From Pyxidicoccus sp. MSG2 (GTDB lineage Bacteria > Myxococcota > Myxococcia > Myxococcales > Myxococcaceae): a stretch of 64,000 nucleotides of DNA. Under the pieces are notes generated by a model. It did not search any database. It was not told where the DNA came from and was given only the letters and a program-made list of their open reading frames with translations. The stretch lies in NCBI RefSeq assembly GCF_026626705.1, contig NZ_JAPNKC010000001.1, forward strand, positions 248,001 to 312,000, in the 5' to 3' direction. Position numbers and translations under genes: made by a program. Shown here in pieces: positions 27,847 through 35,488 of this stretch. The stretch's first letter is position 1. The number at the start of each line of letters is the position of its first letter.

Positions 27847-28419
27847 TCACGGCACGACGATGGTGTCACCCGGCCGCAGGAACAGCTCCTGGCCACCGTC
27901 GGGCGAAATCAGGTCGCTGTAGCGCACCGGAATCTGGCCGCCGTTGGAGTCGGTGCGGATGACGACGATGCCGTCCGAGTTGGCGAAGTCCGTGAAGCCG
28001 CCCGCGAGCGCAATGGCTTGCAGGAGGGACACGCGACCCCGGAGCGGATAGGCGCCGGGGTTGTGGACCTCACCGGTGACGAACACCCGGCTGCTGTTCA
28101 CCTCGCGGACAATCACCGTCACGCGGGGCTCCTGCACGTACGGCTGCAGGCTGTGCTTCAGGGCCTCGGCCAGCTCCGTGGGCGTCTTGCCCGCGGCCTG
28201 GAGCTCGCCCACCATCGGCATGGAGATGAAGCCGTCGGGACGGACCGGCAGCGTCCGCGACAGCTCCGGATCCCGCCACACGGCGATGTCCAGCACGTCC
28301 TCACGACCAATCCGGTAGGGCTGCTCCGAGTTGTCCACCTTCACATTCGGCTGGTGGGCACAGCCCGCCAGGAGCATCACGCCCAACACCGTCCAGAACC
28401 CCGCGCTCGTCTTGCCCAT
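27847..28419 (-). CDS. exoA: ExoA, Wza-like polysaccharide export (OPX) lipoprotein
   Basis: The 190-residue protein has a lipoprotein signal with LAGC (Cys20), a polysaccharide export domain (about 38-115; YRIGREDVLDIAVWRDPEL, then RPDGFISMPMVGEL) and a SLBB-type domain (VFVTGEVHNPGAYPL to the end). At 190 residues it is far shorter than enteric Wza and lacks the C-terminal membrane helix, which fits a two-part exporter with ExoB. ATG at 28419 has GAGGGAGAG upstream. It is the first gene of the operon, about 68 bases after the predicted transcription start. Confidence 0.9.
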   Translation of the reverse strand: MGKTSAGFWTVLGVMLLAGCAHQPNVKVDNSEQPYRIGREDVLDIAVWRDPELSRTLPVRPDGFISMPMVGELQAAGKTPTELAEALKHSLQPYVQEPRVTVIVREVNSSRVFVTGEVHNPGAYPLRGRVSLLQAIALAGGFTDFANSDGIVVIRTDSNGGQIPVRYSDLISPDGGQELFLRPGDTIVVP

Positions 28420-28497
28420 CGTCTGCTCTCCCTCGCTGCGGATGTCTCGCACGTGGCCTCGAAGTCTCGTGCGCCACGCTTCCGGCGGCAGTCCCAT

Positions 28498-28513
28498 AGC
28501 AGCGGGTGTGCCA
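28498..28513 (-). promoter_or_regulatory. Sigma-54 (-24/-12) promoter of the exo operon
   Basis: Read on the minus strand the site is TGGCAC-ACCCG-CTGCT. The -24 element is a perfect TGGCAC. The GG and GC dinucleotides are exactly ten bases apart as sigma-54 requires, and the -12 element differs from TTGCW by one base. It lies 79 bases upstream of the exoA ATG. Transcription would start near 28487. Development-specific enhancer-binding proteins are the expected activators in myxobacteria. Confidence 0.7.
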
Positions 28514-28789
28514 CGCGACGTGGGAAGGGAAAGTCCATGGATCGTCGTGGGTTACGAAGTGCCCCACCTGGAGAGGTCCCCCGCTCCAGGAAATTTTTCC
28601 GGCATCGTACCGGCGTCCCATCCAGTGATTTCTGCAGGGAGGGGTCAGATCAGAGAAGAGGTTTACCCACCCCGGGCCACACGCCTTCCCATTCCACACG
28701 TGCCGTGCGTGGCACGCGGCTTGATAGGGAAGACGGGCGAGGCAACACGGTACACACAACAGGGGCCGGGGGGCCCGGGAGACAGGCAG

Positions 28790-28990
28790 ATGAGGAAGGC
28801 GGCGGGGGCGGTGGCGGCGGCGTTCGCGATGGGCACTGGGGCCATGACGTTGATGGGAGTGTCGTTCGCGTCTCATATGGAAGCAGCGGTGTTGGGAGTG
28901 GTGGGACTGGCCCTCTACGCGAGCAGCTCGCTGCTCAACGGCAAGGCGACGGCAGCGGCGCCGACCGGTGGCGTGGCGAAGCAGGCGTAG
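28790..28990 (+). CDS. Small two-helix membrane protein
   Basis: This 66-residue protein starts at ATG 28790. It has two hydrophobic segments (about 4-24 and 31-48) with a short polar turn, and an Ala-rich tail. It is followed by a strong intrinsic terminator 15 bases after the stop, which supports a real transcription unit. It is divergent from the exo operon. Function unknown. Confidence 0.55.
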   Translation: MRKAAGAVAAAFAMGTGAMTLMGVSFASHMEAAVLGVVGLALYASSSLLNGKATAAAPTGGVAKQA

Positions 28991-29004
28991 ATTTTCCAGG
29001 AGTC

Positions 29005-29041
29005 GGGGCCCGGTCTCTGTAGAAGAGACCGGGCCCCTTTT
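29005..29041 (+). terminator. Intrinsic terminator
   Basis: A perfect 14-base-pair stem (GGGGCCCGGTCTCT, 29005-29018, with AGAGACCGGGCCCC, 29024-29037) encloses a five-base loop and is followed by TTTT. It terminates the small membrane protein gene, and the stem may also block transcripts arriving from the minus-strand gene ending at 29114. Confidence 0.9.
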
Positions 29042-29113
29042 CGTTTGTGGCGCTGAGCGGCTACGTGGGCGGACTGCCTCTGGCTCGGCTGCCCTCCGAA
29101 CGGAGAGCCGTCT

Positions 29114-30001
29114 TCACCTGCGCCGCTTCCATTCCGGCTCGCAGACAGAGGATTGCCCCGCCCAGGGCCGCGCGCAGTAGAAGCCCGTGGCGCAGGAGTC
29201 GGACACCTCGCGGTCGCAGCTGGGGGAGCACCGGCCGATATGGCAGGCACTTCCCTCAGGACATGGCGGGAGATCCTGTTCGCCACAAGGATGGACGCAC
29301 TCCATCCACACCTCGCCCGGATGCTGCGGGAAGGCAGCCACGACACACTCGGCGCAAGAAGCATCATCCTGGCAGGAAGGCCCGTAGACCCGCGCACAGG
29401 ACGAGGCTCCGTCTTTGTACCGCACGCACTGCTGGCCCTCCGGGCAGGGCCGCCCCAGACATGTGGGCAGGCAGACCGGCTCCGGCGCTACGTCCGCGCA
29501 GAAGAAGCCCATCGGGCAGCCGGCGGCGTCTTGCATCTGGCAGGGCCGCGCGCACCAGCCTTCACCACCGCATAGCAGCCCCGCGCCGCACGCGGACTCC
29601 TTGTCGGGCGGAACCTGCCAGCAGCGCTGCCCTTCCTGGCGTACGCCCACCTGAATGCAGAGGCGCACCAGGGGACCGCTGCTCCGGGTGGGCACGCCGC
29701 GGCACACCTGCCCGTCCGGGCACTGCGAGTCCGCGGTGCATTGGCTGTCCGTGCAGTACGTGGTCCTGGAACGGATGTCTTCCAGACACCCCAGTGGCAC
29801 CTCGCACTCCGAGCTGTTCCGGCAGTCACGCCGGTACGAGTCGAGCCGAATCTTCTCCTCGGAGCCCAGGACGGGGCTGATGCGCGTATCCCGCGTGCGG
29901 GGCTCCCAAAGCTCCGGAAACCTGAGGCTGAGCACCAGCAGCACCAGAGGCAGCGGCAACAGAAAAGCCGCGATGACGCCTGCGAGTGCACGCGCTCTCA
30001 T
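29114..30001 (-). CDS. Cysteine-rich exported protein
   Basis: The 295-residue protein has an N-terminal signal or anchor (AGVIAAFLLPLPLVLLVLSL, about 7-26). Many cysteines follow in repeated short blocks such as CTADSQCPDGQVC, CGAGLLCGGEGWC, CPMGFFC and CATGFYC, a Dickkopf- or EGF-like disulfide pattern frequent in myxobacterial surface proteins. No catalytic motif is seen. It overlaps the preceding lipoprotein gene by four bases (ATGA), so the two are co-translated. Confidence 0.65.
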   Translation of the reverse strand: MRARALAGVIAAFLLPLPLVLLVLSLRFPELWEPRTRDTRISPVLGSEEKIRLDSYRRDCRNSSECEVPLGCLEDIRSRTTYCTDSQCTADSQCPDGQVCRGVPTRSSGPLVRLCIQVGVRQEGQRCWQVPPDKESACGAGLLCGGEGWCARPCQMQDAAGCPMGFFCADVAPEPVCLPTCLGRPCPEGQQCVRYKDGASSCARVYGPSCQDDASCAECVVAAFPQHPGEVWMECVHPCGEQDLPPCPEGSACHIGRCSPSCDREVSDSCATGFYCARPWAGQSSVCEPEWKRRR

Positions 30002-30240
30002 TCATCCTCTTCTTCTTGAGCGCTGATGGCCGCGGCACATTGCTCGATACATCCCCGGGTCGTGTGGCGGTCATTCGTACAGTAGAGATTGAAGATCTGG
30101 TCGGGGCATTCTTGAACGACCCGGTCACGGATGTCCGCGCGCATCGCGCGATTGGTGAAGCCCTCCTTTGAAACGGAGTGCGGGCAACCTGTCGCCATGC
30201 ACAGCGACAGCAGAAGCCCTCCAGCAATCCGCCAGTGCAT
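29998..30240 (-). CDS. Small lipoprotein with conserved cysteines
   Basis: The 80-residue product has a lipoprotein signal ending ATGC (lipid Cys near residue 19). The mature part holds four further cysteines (VVQECPDQIFNLYC, GCIEQC) and an acidic tail. GGAGG six bases upstream supports ATG 30240 over an ATG 15 bases earlier. It overlaps the Cys-rich exported protein gene (ATGA), so the two products may act together at the envelope. Confidence 0.6.
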   Translation of the reverse strand: MHWRIAGGLLLSLCMATGCPHSVSKEGFTNRAMRADIRDRVVQECPDQIFNLYCTNDRHTTRGCIEQCAAAISAQEEEDE

Positions 30241-30839
30241 CGCCGGCCTCCGCAAAGTTCAGCGCCAGTATGCAGGCGGACGCTAACAGCGACGTGAGCG
30301 TTTGAGGGTATCCGCGCGCTTGAGGCTTCTTCTCCAGCAGTCGCCCCACCGTCTCGCGCGACGCGGGGGCGGCTTGAAACACGGCGACCCTACAATGCGC
30401 TCCATCAGACAGATGGACGCCCACCTCCCTGCTCGACTTCCAGGCGCCGCTGGCATGCACAGCCTGGGAAACAGCCGATTCTATTCGCGCTTCCCCTGCC
30501 TGCCCGCACGCGGGAGCCCGGCGGGCCACGACTCCCGGTCCTTTCCTTGCGGTCAACGCATGCACAACGTCGCCTCGGCGCGTGTAAGCGCGGAGGACGA
30601 CGGTTGCGGGACACTGCCATCCAGCTCAGCCTCGGCGCGCAACCTCCCGGCGATGGACATCTCCACCCGTGCCCGGAGTCGCTGGTGACGCCCCCGGCGG
30701 GAAAGAACTGGCGCCATCTGCTGTCCAGTGAGCATGCCCGCCAAGGCGACACAGGCACTCCACCCATTCCCGGGAAGGGAAGGGTACACCTCCCCGGGCA
30801 GACTGCGTGGGTGCTGACGAGCACCGAGGAGAAGACAGC
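30241..30839. other. Non-coding stretch upstream of the debranching enzyme gene
   Basis: About 600 bases lie between divergent genes. Open frames here have no recognisable family features and lack good ribosome binding sites. I saw no strong hairpin, repeat array or RNA gene. It probably holds two promoters; a degraded gene cannot be excluded. Confidence 0.4.
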
Positions 30840-32876
30840 GTGACTCCGGACCACCTCTCCCCTGCCCTCCCCCGCCTCGGCTTCGAGTGGCCCGAAGGCC
30901 CGGACTTCATCGAGGAGTTGCACAACGAGTGGCTCATCACCAACGGCCGCGGCGGCTACGCGTCCGGCACGCTGGTGGGCTGCAACACGCGCCGCTACCA
31001 CGGCCTGTTCATCCCCACCCTGGAGAAGCGCGGCCGCACGGTGCTGCTGGCCCGGCTGGTGGAGCACGCGGACGTGGGCGGGAAGACGTACCGGCTCGAC
31101 TCCGAGGAGCGCGCGGACGGCACCACGCACGAGGACGGGGCGCTGCACCTGCGAAGCTTCCACCTCGACGGCCTGGTTCCCGTCTGGGAGTACCAGCTCG
31201 GCCCGGCGCGCCTGCGGCGCAAGCTGTTGATGACGCACGGCGAGAACACCGTCTTCATCGCCTGGGAGCACGTTTCCGGGCCGGAAGTCTCCCTGCGGCT
31301 GCGCCCCTTCCCCGTGGACCGTCCGCACGACAGGCCCATTCCCTCCCGCCACCTCGAGGCCACCGTCGTCCTCAGGGGCTCGCAGGTGGAGCTGCGGATT
31401 GCGAACGACGTGCCGCCCGTGCGCCTTCGAATGTACGGCAGCCACGCCTCGCCCTTCGTGGGCCTGGAGCAGACGTCCGCCGTGCAGCTGTACCGCGTGG
31501 AGAAGGCACGGGGGTATGAGCACACGGAGGTGCAGCACTCCCCGGGCTACTTCGATTGCAGGGTGGCGCCGGGCGAGACGCTCGCGCTGGGCATCACCAC
31601 GGACGCCGTGAGCTGCCTGGAGCGCGACCCGACCGAGGTCTTCGCGCTGGAGCTGGAGCGTGAGCGACGGCTCATCGCTCGCGCACCACCCGCCGCACGG
31701 ACCGGAGTGCCCGCGCGGCTGGTGCTGGCAGCAGACCCGTTCATCATCGCCCCGATGCGCTCCGCGGACGACGCGTGGGCGCGCTCCATGGGCCAGGACG
31801 CGCGCAGCGTCATCGCCGGCTACCACTGGTTCACCGACTGGGGCCGGGACACGATGATTTCGCTCGACGGCCTGACGCTGTGCACGGGCCGCTTCCACGA
31901 GGCGGCCGCCATCCTCCGCACCTTCCAGCACTACGTGCGCGACGGCCTCATCCCCAACTACTTCCCCGACGGCGAGAGCGAGGGCGTCTACCACACGGCC
32001 GATGCGACGCTGTGGTTCTTCCACGCGGTGGACCGGTACCTGGCGTCCACGAAGGACGAGGTGCTGCTGCGCGACATCTTCCCCACGCTGCGCTCCATCA
32101 TCGAGCACCACCAGCAGGGCACGCGCTTCAACATCGGCGTGGACCCGGCGGACGGGCTGCTCCGGCAGGGCGCGGACGGCTACCAGCTCACGTGGATGGA
32201 CGCGAAGGTGGATGGCTGGGTGGTGACGCCACGGCGGGGCAAGGCGGTGGAGATCAACGCCCTGTGGTTCAACGCCCTGCGGCTGATGGCCACCTGGGCG
32301 GAGCGGCTGGGACACGACGCGCGGCCCTACCTCGCGGCGGCGGAGAAGGCCCACGGCAGCTTCAACCGCCGCTTCTGGAACGAGAAGCTCCAGTGTCTCT
32401 TCGACGTGGTGGACGGCGAGCATGCGAAGGAGGACACGGCCATCCGCCCCAACCAGGTGTTCGCCATCTCCCTGACGCACCCGGTGCTGCACCGCGAGCG
32501 ATGGGAACCCGTGCTGGAGGTGGTGCGGCGCGACCTGGTGACGCCGGTGGGCCTGCGCAGCCTGGCGCCGGGGCATCCGGACTACAAGGAGAACTACGAC
32601 GGTGATCTACGCGCGCGGGACGCGGCGTACCACCAGGGCACAGTGTGGGGCTGGCTCATCGGCCACTACGTGGACGCGACGTTGAAGGTGAACCCGGACG
32701 TCCAGGCGGCGCGCGCGCTACTTCGAGGCCTGGAGGAGCACCTGCTGCACACAGGCATCGGGCAGATCAGCGAAATCTTCGACGCCACCGCGCCCTTCCG
32801 GCCGCGCGGCTGCATCGCCCAGGCGTGGAGCGTGGCCGAGGCGCTGCGCGTGTTCACGAAGACGCATGTGACGTGA
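30840..32876 (+). CDS. Glycogen debranching enzyme (amylo-alpha-1,6-glucosidase, GH133 type)
   Basis: The 678-residue protein has the N-terminal GDE domain (NEWLITNGRGGYASGTLVG, about 24-42) and the C-terminal (alpha/alpha)6 domain with GYHWFTDWGRDTMISLDGL (about 328-346), LTWMDAKVDGWVVTPR and GKAVEINALWFNAL. These are signatures of bacterial and archaeal GDE_C enzymes, which remove alpha-1,6 branch glucose from glycogen. GTG at 30840 is preceded by GAGGAGAAG. Myxobacteria store and consume glycogen before sporulation. Confidence 0.9.
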   Translation: MTPDHLSPALPRLGFEWPEGPDFIEELHNEWLITNGRGGYASGTLVGCNTRRYHGLFIPTLEKRGRTVLLARLVEHADVGGKTYRLDSEERADGTTHEDGALHLRSFHLDGLVPVWEYQLGPARLRRKLLMTHGENTVFIAWEHVSGPEVSLRLRPFPVDRPHDRPIPSRHLEATVVLRGSQVELRIANDVPPVRLRMYGSHASPFVGLEQTSAVQLYRVEKARGYEHTEVQHSPGYFDCRVAPGETLALGITTDAVSCLERDPTEVFALELERERRLIARAPPAARTGVPARLVLAADPFIIAPMRSADDAWARSMGQDARSVIAGYHWFTDWGRDTMISLDGLTLCTGRFHEAAAILRTFQHYVRDGLIPNYFPDGESEGVYHTADATLWFFHAVDRYLASTKDEVLLRDIFPTLRSIIEHHQQGTRFNIGVDPADGLLRQGADGYQLTWMDAKVDGWVVTPRRGKAVEINALWFNALRLMATWAERLGHDARPYLAAAEKAHGSFNRRFWNEKLQCLFDVVDGEHAKEDTAIRPNQVFAISLTHPVLHRERWEPVLEVVRRDLVTPVGLRSLAPGHPDYKENYDGDLRARDAAYHQGTVWGWLIGHYVDATLKVNPDVQAARALLRGLEEHLLHTGIGQISEIFDATAPFRPRGCIAQAWSVAEALRVFTKTHVT

Positions 32877-32917
32877 GCGGCGGGCCGCGCCTCACCGCGT
32901 GGGCCGCCTCTACGTCG

Positions 32918-33862
32918 TCACGGCGCAAGTCCGGGCGGCGCGGATTCGGGCGCCGGCACCTCGGCCTCGCGCCGGGCTCGGCGCCGGGGAAGGAAGGGAA
33001 TCCACTGCCCCCGGCGCGCCGCGTAGACCAGGAGCAGCACGCCCGCGGTGGTGCACAGCAACACCGCCACGCCGCCCGCCTCCGCGCCGAAGGAGCCTCC
33101 CGTCCAGGCCGCGGGCCCCTCCGTCCGGCTCTCCAGCAACGAGGCCACGTCCGTGCCCGAGACGGCGACACCGAAGAGCGCGCCCTGGGTCCAGTTCCAG
33201 GCGACGTGCACGCCGGTGGCGAACCACAGCGAGCGGGTCAGCATGTACGCCGCAGCCAGGAGCACGCCCGCCTCCAGGGCAATCGCCAGCGTGGCGAACC
33301 AGGTGGCATTCGGATTCATGCCGTGGACGAGGCCGAAGAACGCGCTGCTGATGACCAGCGCCGAGGCCGAGCCCAGCCACTCCTCCAGCAGCCGGAAGGC
33401 GATGCCCCGGAAGGCCACCTCCTCGAAGAAGCCCGCCGCCGTGAAGATGGCCGCCCACCAGAGCGCATCCCGGGCCTCGTCCTGGAAGGTCTCCGGAGGG
33501 CCTTCCACCAGGTGGTACCAGCCGGCCAGCGCCAGGATGCCGACCACCGTGCTGAGCAACGCCAGGCCCAGCAGCAGGCCCCTGCCGAAGTCACGCACCG
33601 CGCGGTGCCGCCCCAGCCCCAATTGCGCGAGCGTGCGACGGCCGAGGCCCCACTCCACCAGCCACATCGCCAGCAGGACCCCGGTGGCGTTGAACACCGA
33701 GAAGAGCAGGACGCCGGGGTTGCCGGGCAGATGCCGCTTCAGCCCGAGGAGCTGACCGAGCCCATGCAGCAGCAGCGCGAGCGCCACCGAGAGCACGACG
33801 CAGAGCACGAGCCGCGTGAAGGGATGTTGGAGGACACGGCGGAAGGTGGACGGTGAATCCAT
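32918..33862 (-). CDS. CPBP family intramembrane glutamic protease
   Basis: The product (314 residues from ATG 33862) has about eight membrane segments and the three CPBP (Rce1/Abi) motifs in order: EEVAFRG, FFGLVHG and GVHVAWN. These hold the catalytic Glu pair and His/Asn residues. Family members cleave prenylated or membrane substrates, or serve in bacteriocin self-protection. An in-frame GTG at 33907 is an alternative start. It is convergent with the debranching enzyme gene. Confidence 0.85.
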   Translation of the reverse strand: MDSPSTFRRVLQHPFTRLVLCVVLSVALALLLHGLGQLLGLKRHLPGNPGVLLFSVFNATGVLLAMWLVEWGLGRRTLAQLGLGRHRAVRDFGRGLLLGLALLSTVVGILALAGWYHLVEGPPETFQDEARDALWWAAIFTAAGFFEEVAFRGIAFRLLEEWLGSASALVISSAFFGLVHGMNPNATWFATLAIALEAGVLLAAAYMLTRSLWFATGVHVAWNWTQGALFGVAVSGTDVASLLESRTEGPAAWTGGSFGAEAGGVAVLLCTTAGVLLLVYAARRGQWIPFLPRRRARREAEVPAPESAPPGLAP

Positions 33863-33959
33863 GAGCGCGGGTGCTTCCGTGGCGGGGCGTTCCGCCGATG
33901 CTCGCACGCGGCCCGGGCGCCGTCACTCCAGCCAGGCCCGGGAGCGGTGCGGCACCATG

Positions 33960-34015
33960 CTGTTCGGAAATGTCGGGACATTTCCCGCCGCAAGACCCCC
34001 GACATTTCCGAACAG
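33960..34015. repeat. Large perfect inverted repeat with a nested palindrome
   Basis: An 18-base arm (CTGTTCGGAAATGTCGGG, 33960-33977) is repeated in perfect inverse at 33998-34015 around a 20-base spacer. The left arm also forms a second palindrome with the spacer (GGAAATGT-cggg-ACATTTCC, 33966-33985), so GGAAATGTC occurs three times. It lies between two minus-strand genes, 24 bases after the SDR stop. There is no T tract, so a simple intrinsic terminator is unlikely. Confidence 0.75.
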
Positions 34016-34038
34016 GGCGCCCTCCGGCCCGCTCTGCG

Positions 34039-34833
34039 TCAGGCGATGGCGCGCACCACGCCGCCGTCCACGCGCAGCGCCGCGCCGTTGATGCCGGAGG
34101 ACTTCGGGCTGCACACGAAGGCCACCAGCGCGGCAATCTCCTCCGGCCGCTCGAAGCGCTGGAGCAGCGAGGAGGGCCGCGCGTTCTTGAAGAAGTCGCG
34201 CTCCACCGTGGCCACGTCCACGCCCTGCTGGCGCGACAGGTTCGCCAGGAAGCCCTCCACGCCCTCCGAGCGCGTGGGGCCGGGGAGGATGGAGTTCACC
34301 GTGACGTTCGTCCCCGCCGTGCCCTCGGCGATGCCACGGGCCAGCGCAATCTGCGCCGTCTTGGTGACGCCGTAGTGGACCATCTCCACCGGAATCTGGA
34401 TGCCGGACTCGCTGGAGATGAAGAGGATGCGGCCCCAGTTCTTCTCGCGCATGCCCTTGAGGTAGTGGCGGCTGAGCCGCACGCCACTCATCACATTCAC
34501 TTCGAAGATGCTGAACCAGTCCTCGTCGGTGATTTCCTCGAAGGGGTGCGGCGCGAACGCGCCCAGGTTGTTCACCAGGATGTCCACGCGGGGCACCTCC
34601 TTGAGCATCCGGGCCACACCTTCCCGCGTCCCCAGGTCGCCCGCGACGCCGCGCAGCTTCGCGCCCGGCTGCTTCCCGCGGATTTCCTTCAGCGCCGCGT
34701 CCACGCGCTCCTGCGTGCGGCCGTTGACGATGACCTCCGCGCCCTCGTGGGCCAGGGCCTCCGCGATGGCCAGGCCGATGCCCGCCGTGGAGCCACTCAC
34801 CAGCGCAACCTTGTCCTTCAGTTCCAGGTCCAT
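34039..34833 (-). CDS. Short-chain dehydrogenase/reductase
   Basis: The 264-residue protein is a classical SDR: the cofactor motif SGSTAGIG (about 13-20), NNLG replacing NNAG, a Ser in the ISSESG strand and the catalytic YGVTK. NGR after the second beta strand suggests NADP(H) preference. It resembles 3-oxoacyl-ACP-reductase-like enzymes, but no fatty acid gene is adjacent. ATG 34833 is chosen over one 27 bases upstream because it starts at the usual family position. Confidence 0.88.
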   Translation of the reverse strand: MDLELKDKVALVSGSTAGIGLAIAEALAHEGAEVIVNGRTQERVDAALKEIRGKQPGAKLRGVAGDLGTREGVARMLKEVPRVDILVNNLGAFAPHPFEEITDEDWFSIFEVNVMSGVRLSRHYLKGMREKNWGRILFISSESGIQIPVEMVHYGVTKTAQIALARGIAEGTAGTNVTVNSILPGPTRSEGVEGFLANLSRQQGVDVATVERDFFKNARPSSLLQRFERPEEIAALVAFVCSPKSSGINGAALRVDGGVVRAIA

Positions 34834-35059
34834 GCGTTCCACTCCCGAAGTTGGCCGCACCCTCTAACGGGGCCTAGGGCCGGGCGCACGCCTCCCGTGC
34901 GGAAGGACGCAGCCTGTCCTGGAAGCTCCGGGCGCGCACGCCGCTTTCACCGCGAGTGTCCGCTCCCCGGCCCGGGCCTGGAGTGCGGTGCGTCCGCGCG
35001 CGTGGCGACACATTCGCCGCTGGCCTCCGGCGCCCTCCCCTGCTCTATGTTCCGCCGCC

Positions 35060-35488
35060 ATGGCGAAACCCCAGTACTGGCTCATCAAGAGCGAGCCCTC
35101 TGTCTACCCGTACGCCCAACTGGAGAAGGACGGGAAGACGCAGTGGACCGGAGTGCGCAACTACGAGGCGCGCAACAACCTGCGGGCGATGAAGCCCGGC
35201 GACCTGTGCCTCTATTACCACTCGAACGAGGGCAAGGCCGTGGTGGCCGTGGCGAAGGTGCTCGCCGCCGCCGGCCCGGACCCCACCGCGCCGGGCGAGG
35301 ACTGGGCCTCCGTGGACGTGGGCCCCGCCGTCGCGCTGAAGCAACCCGTGGACCTGGCGACCTTCAAGGCCACGCCCGCGCTGAAGGACTGCCAGCTCCT
35401 CACCCGCAGCCGCATCAGCGTGGTGCCCGTCACCGCGGAGCACTTCAAGCTCATCCTGAAGATGGGGAAGACCGCGCTTCCGAAGTAG
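35060..35488 (+). CDS. EVE domain protein
   Basis: The 142-residue protein is a complete EVE (PUA-like) domain: YWLIKSEPSVYPYAQL at the N-terminus, TQWTGVRNYEARNNLRAM and GDLCLYYHSNEGKAVVAVAKV. EVE domains recognise modified bases in DNA or RNA and occur in housekeeping and defence settings. No modification or nuclease gene is adjacent, so a housekeeping role is likelier. Its 3' end overlaps the convergent permease gene by 38 bases. Confidence 0.9.
   Translation: MAKPQYWLIKSEPSVYPYAQLEKDGKTQWTGVRNYEARNNLRAMKPGDLCLYYHSNEGKAVVAVAKVLAAAGPDPTAPGEDWASVDVGPAVALKQPVDLATFKATPALKDCQLLTRSRISVVPVTAEHFKLILKMGKTALPK

Noticed and set aside
30125..30565. A 146-codon minus-strand open frame upstream of the small lipoprotein gene
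   Set aside because: It overlaps the lipoprotein gene in another frame, has no ribosome binding site and shows no recognisable domain.
32918..33862. Treating the CPBP protease as a bacteriocin-processing or immunity gene
   Set aside because: It is about 10 kb from the RiPP-like operon with housekeeping genes between; the motif alone does not show such a role.
33960..34015. Reading the large inverted repeat as an intrinsic terminator
   Set aside because: No T tract follows on either strand, and the nested palindrome and half-site repeats suit a protein-binding or repetitive element better.
35060..35488. Treating the EVE-domain gene as part of a phage-defence island
   Set aside because: Neighbours are an SDR and an amino acid permease; no nuclease, helicase or modification gene is nearby.
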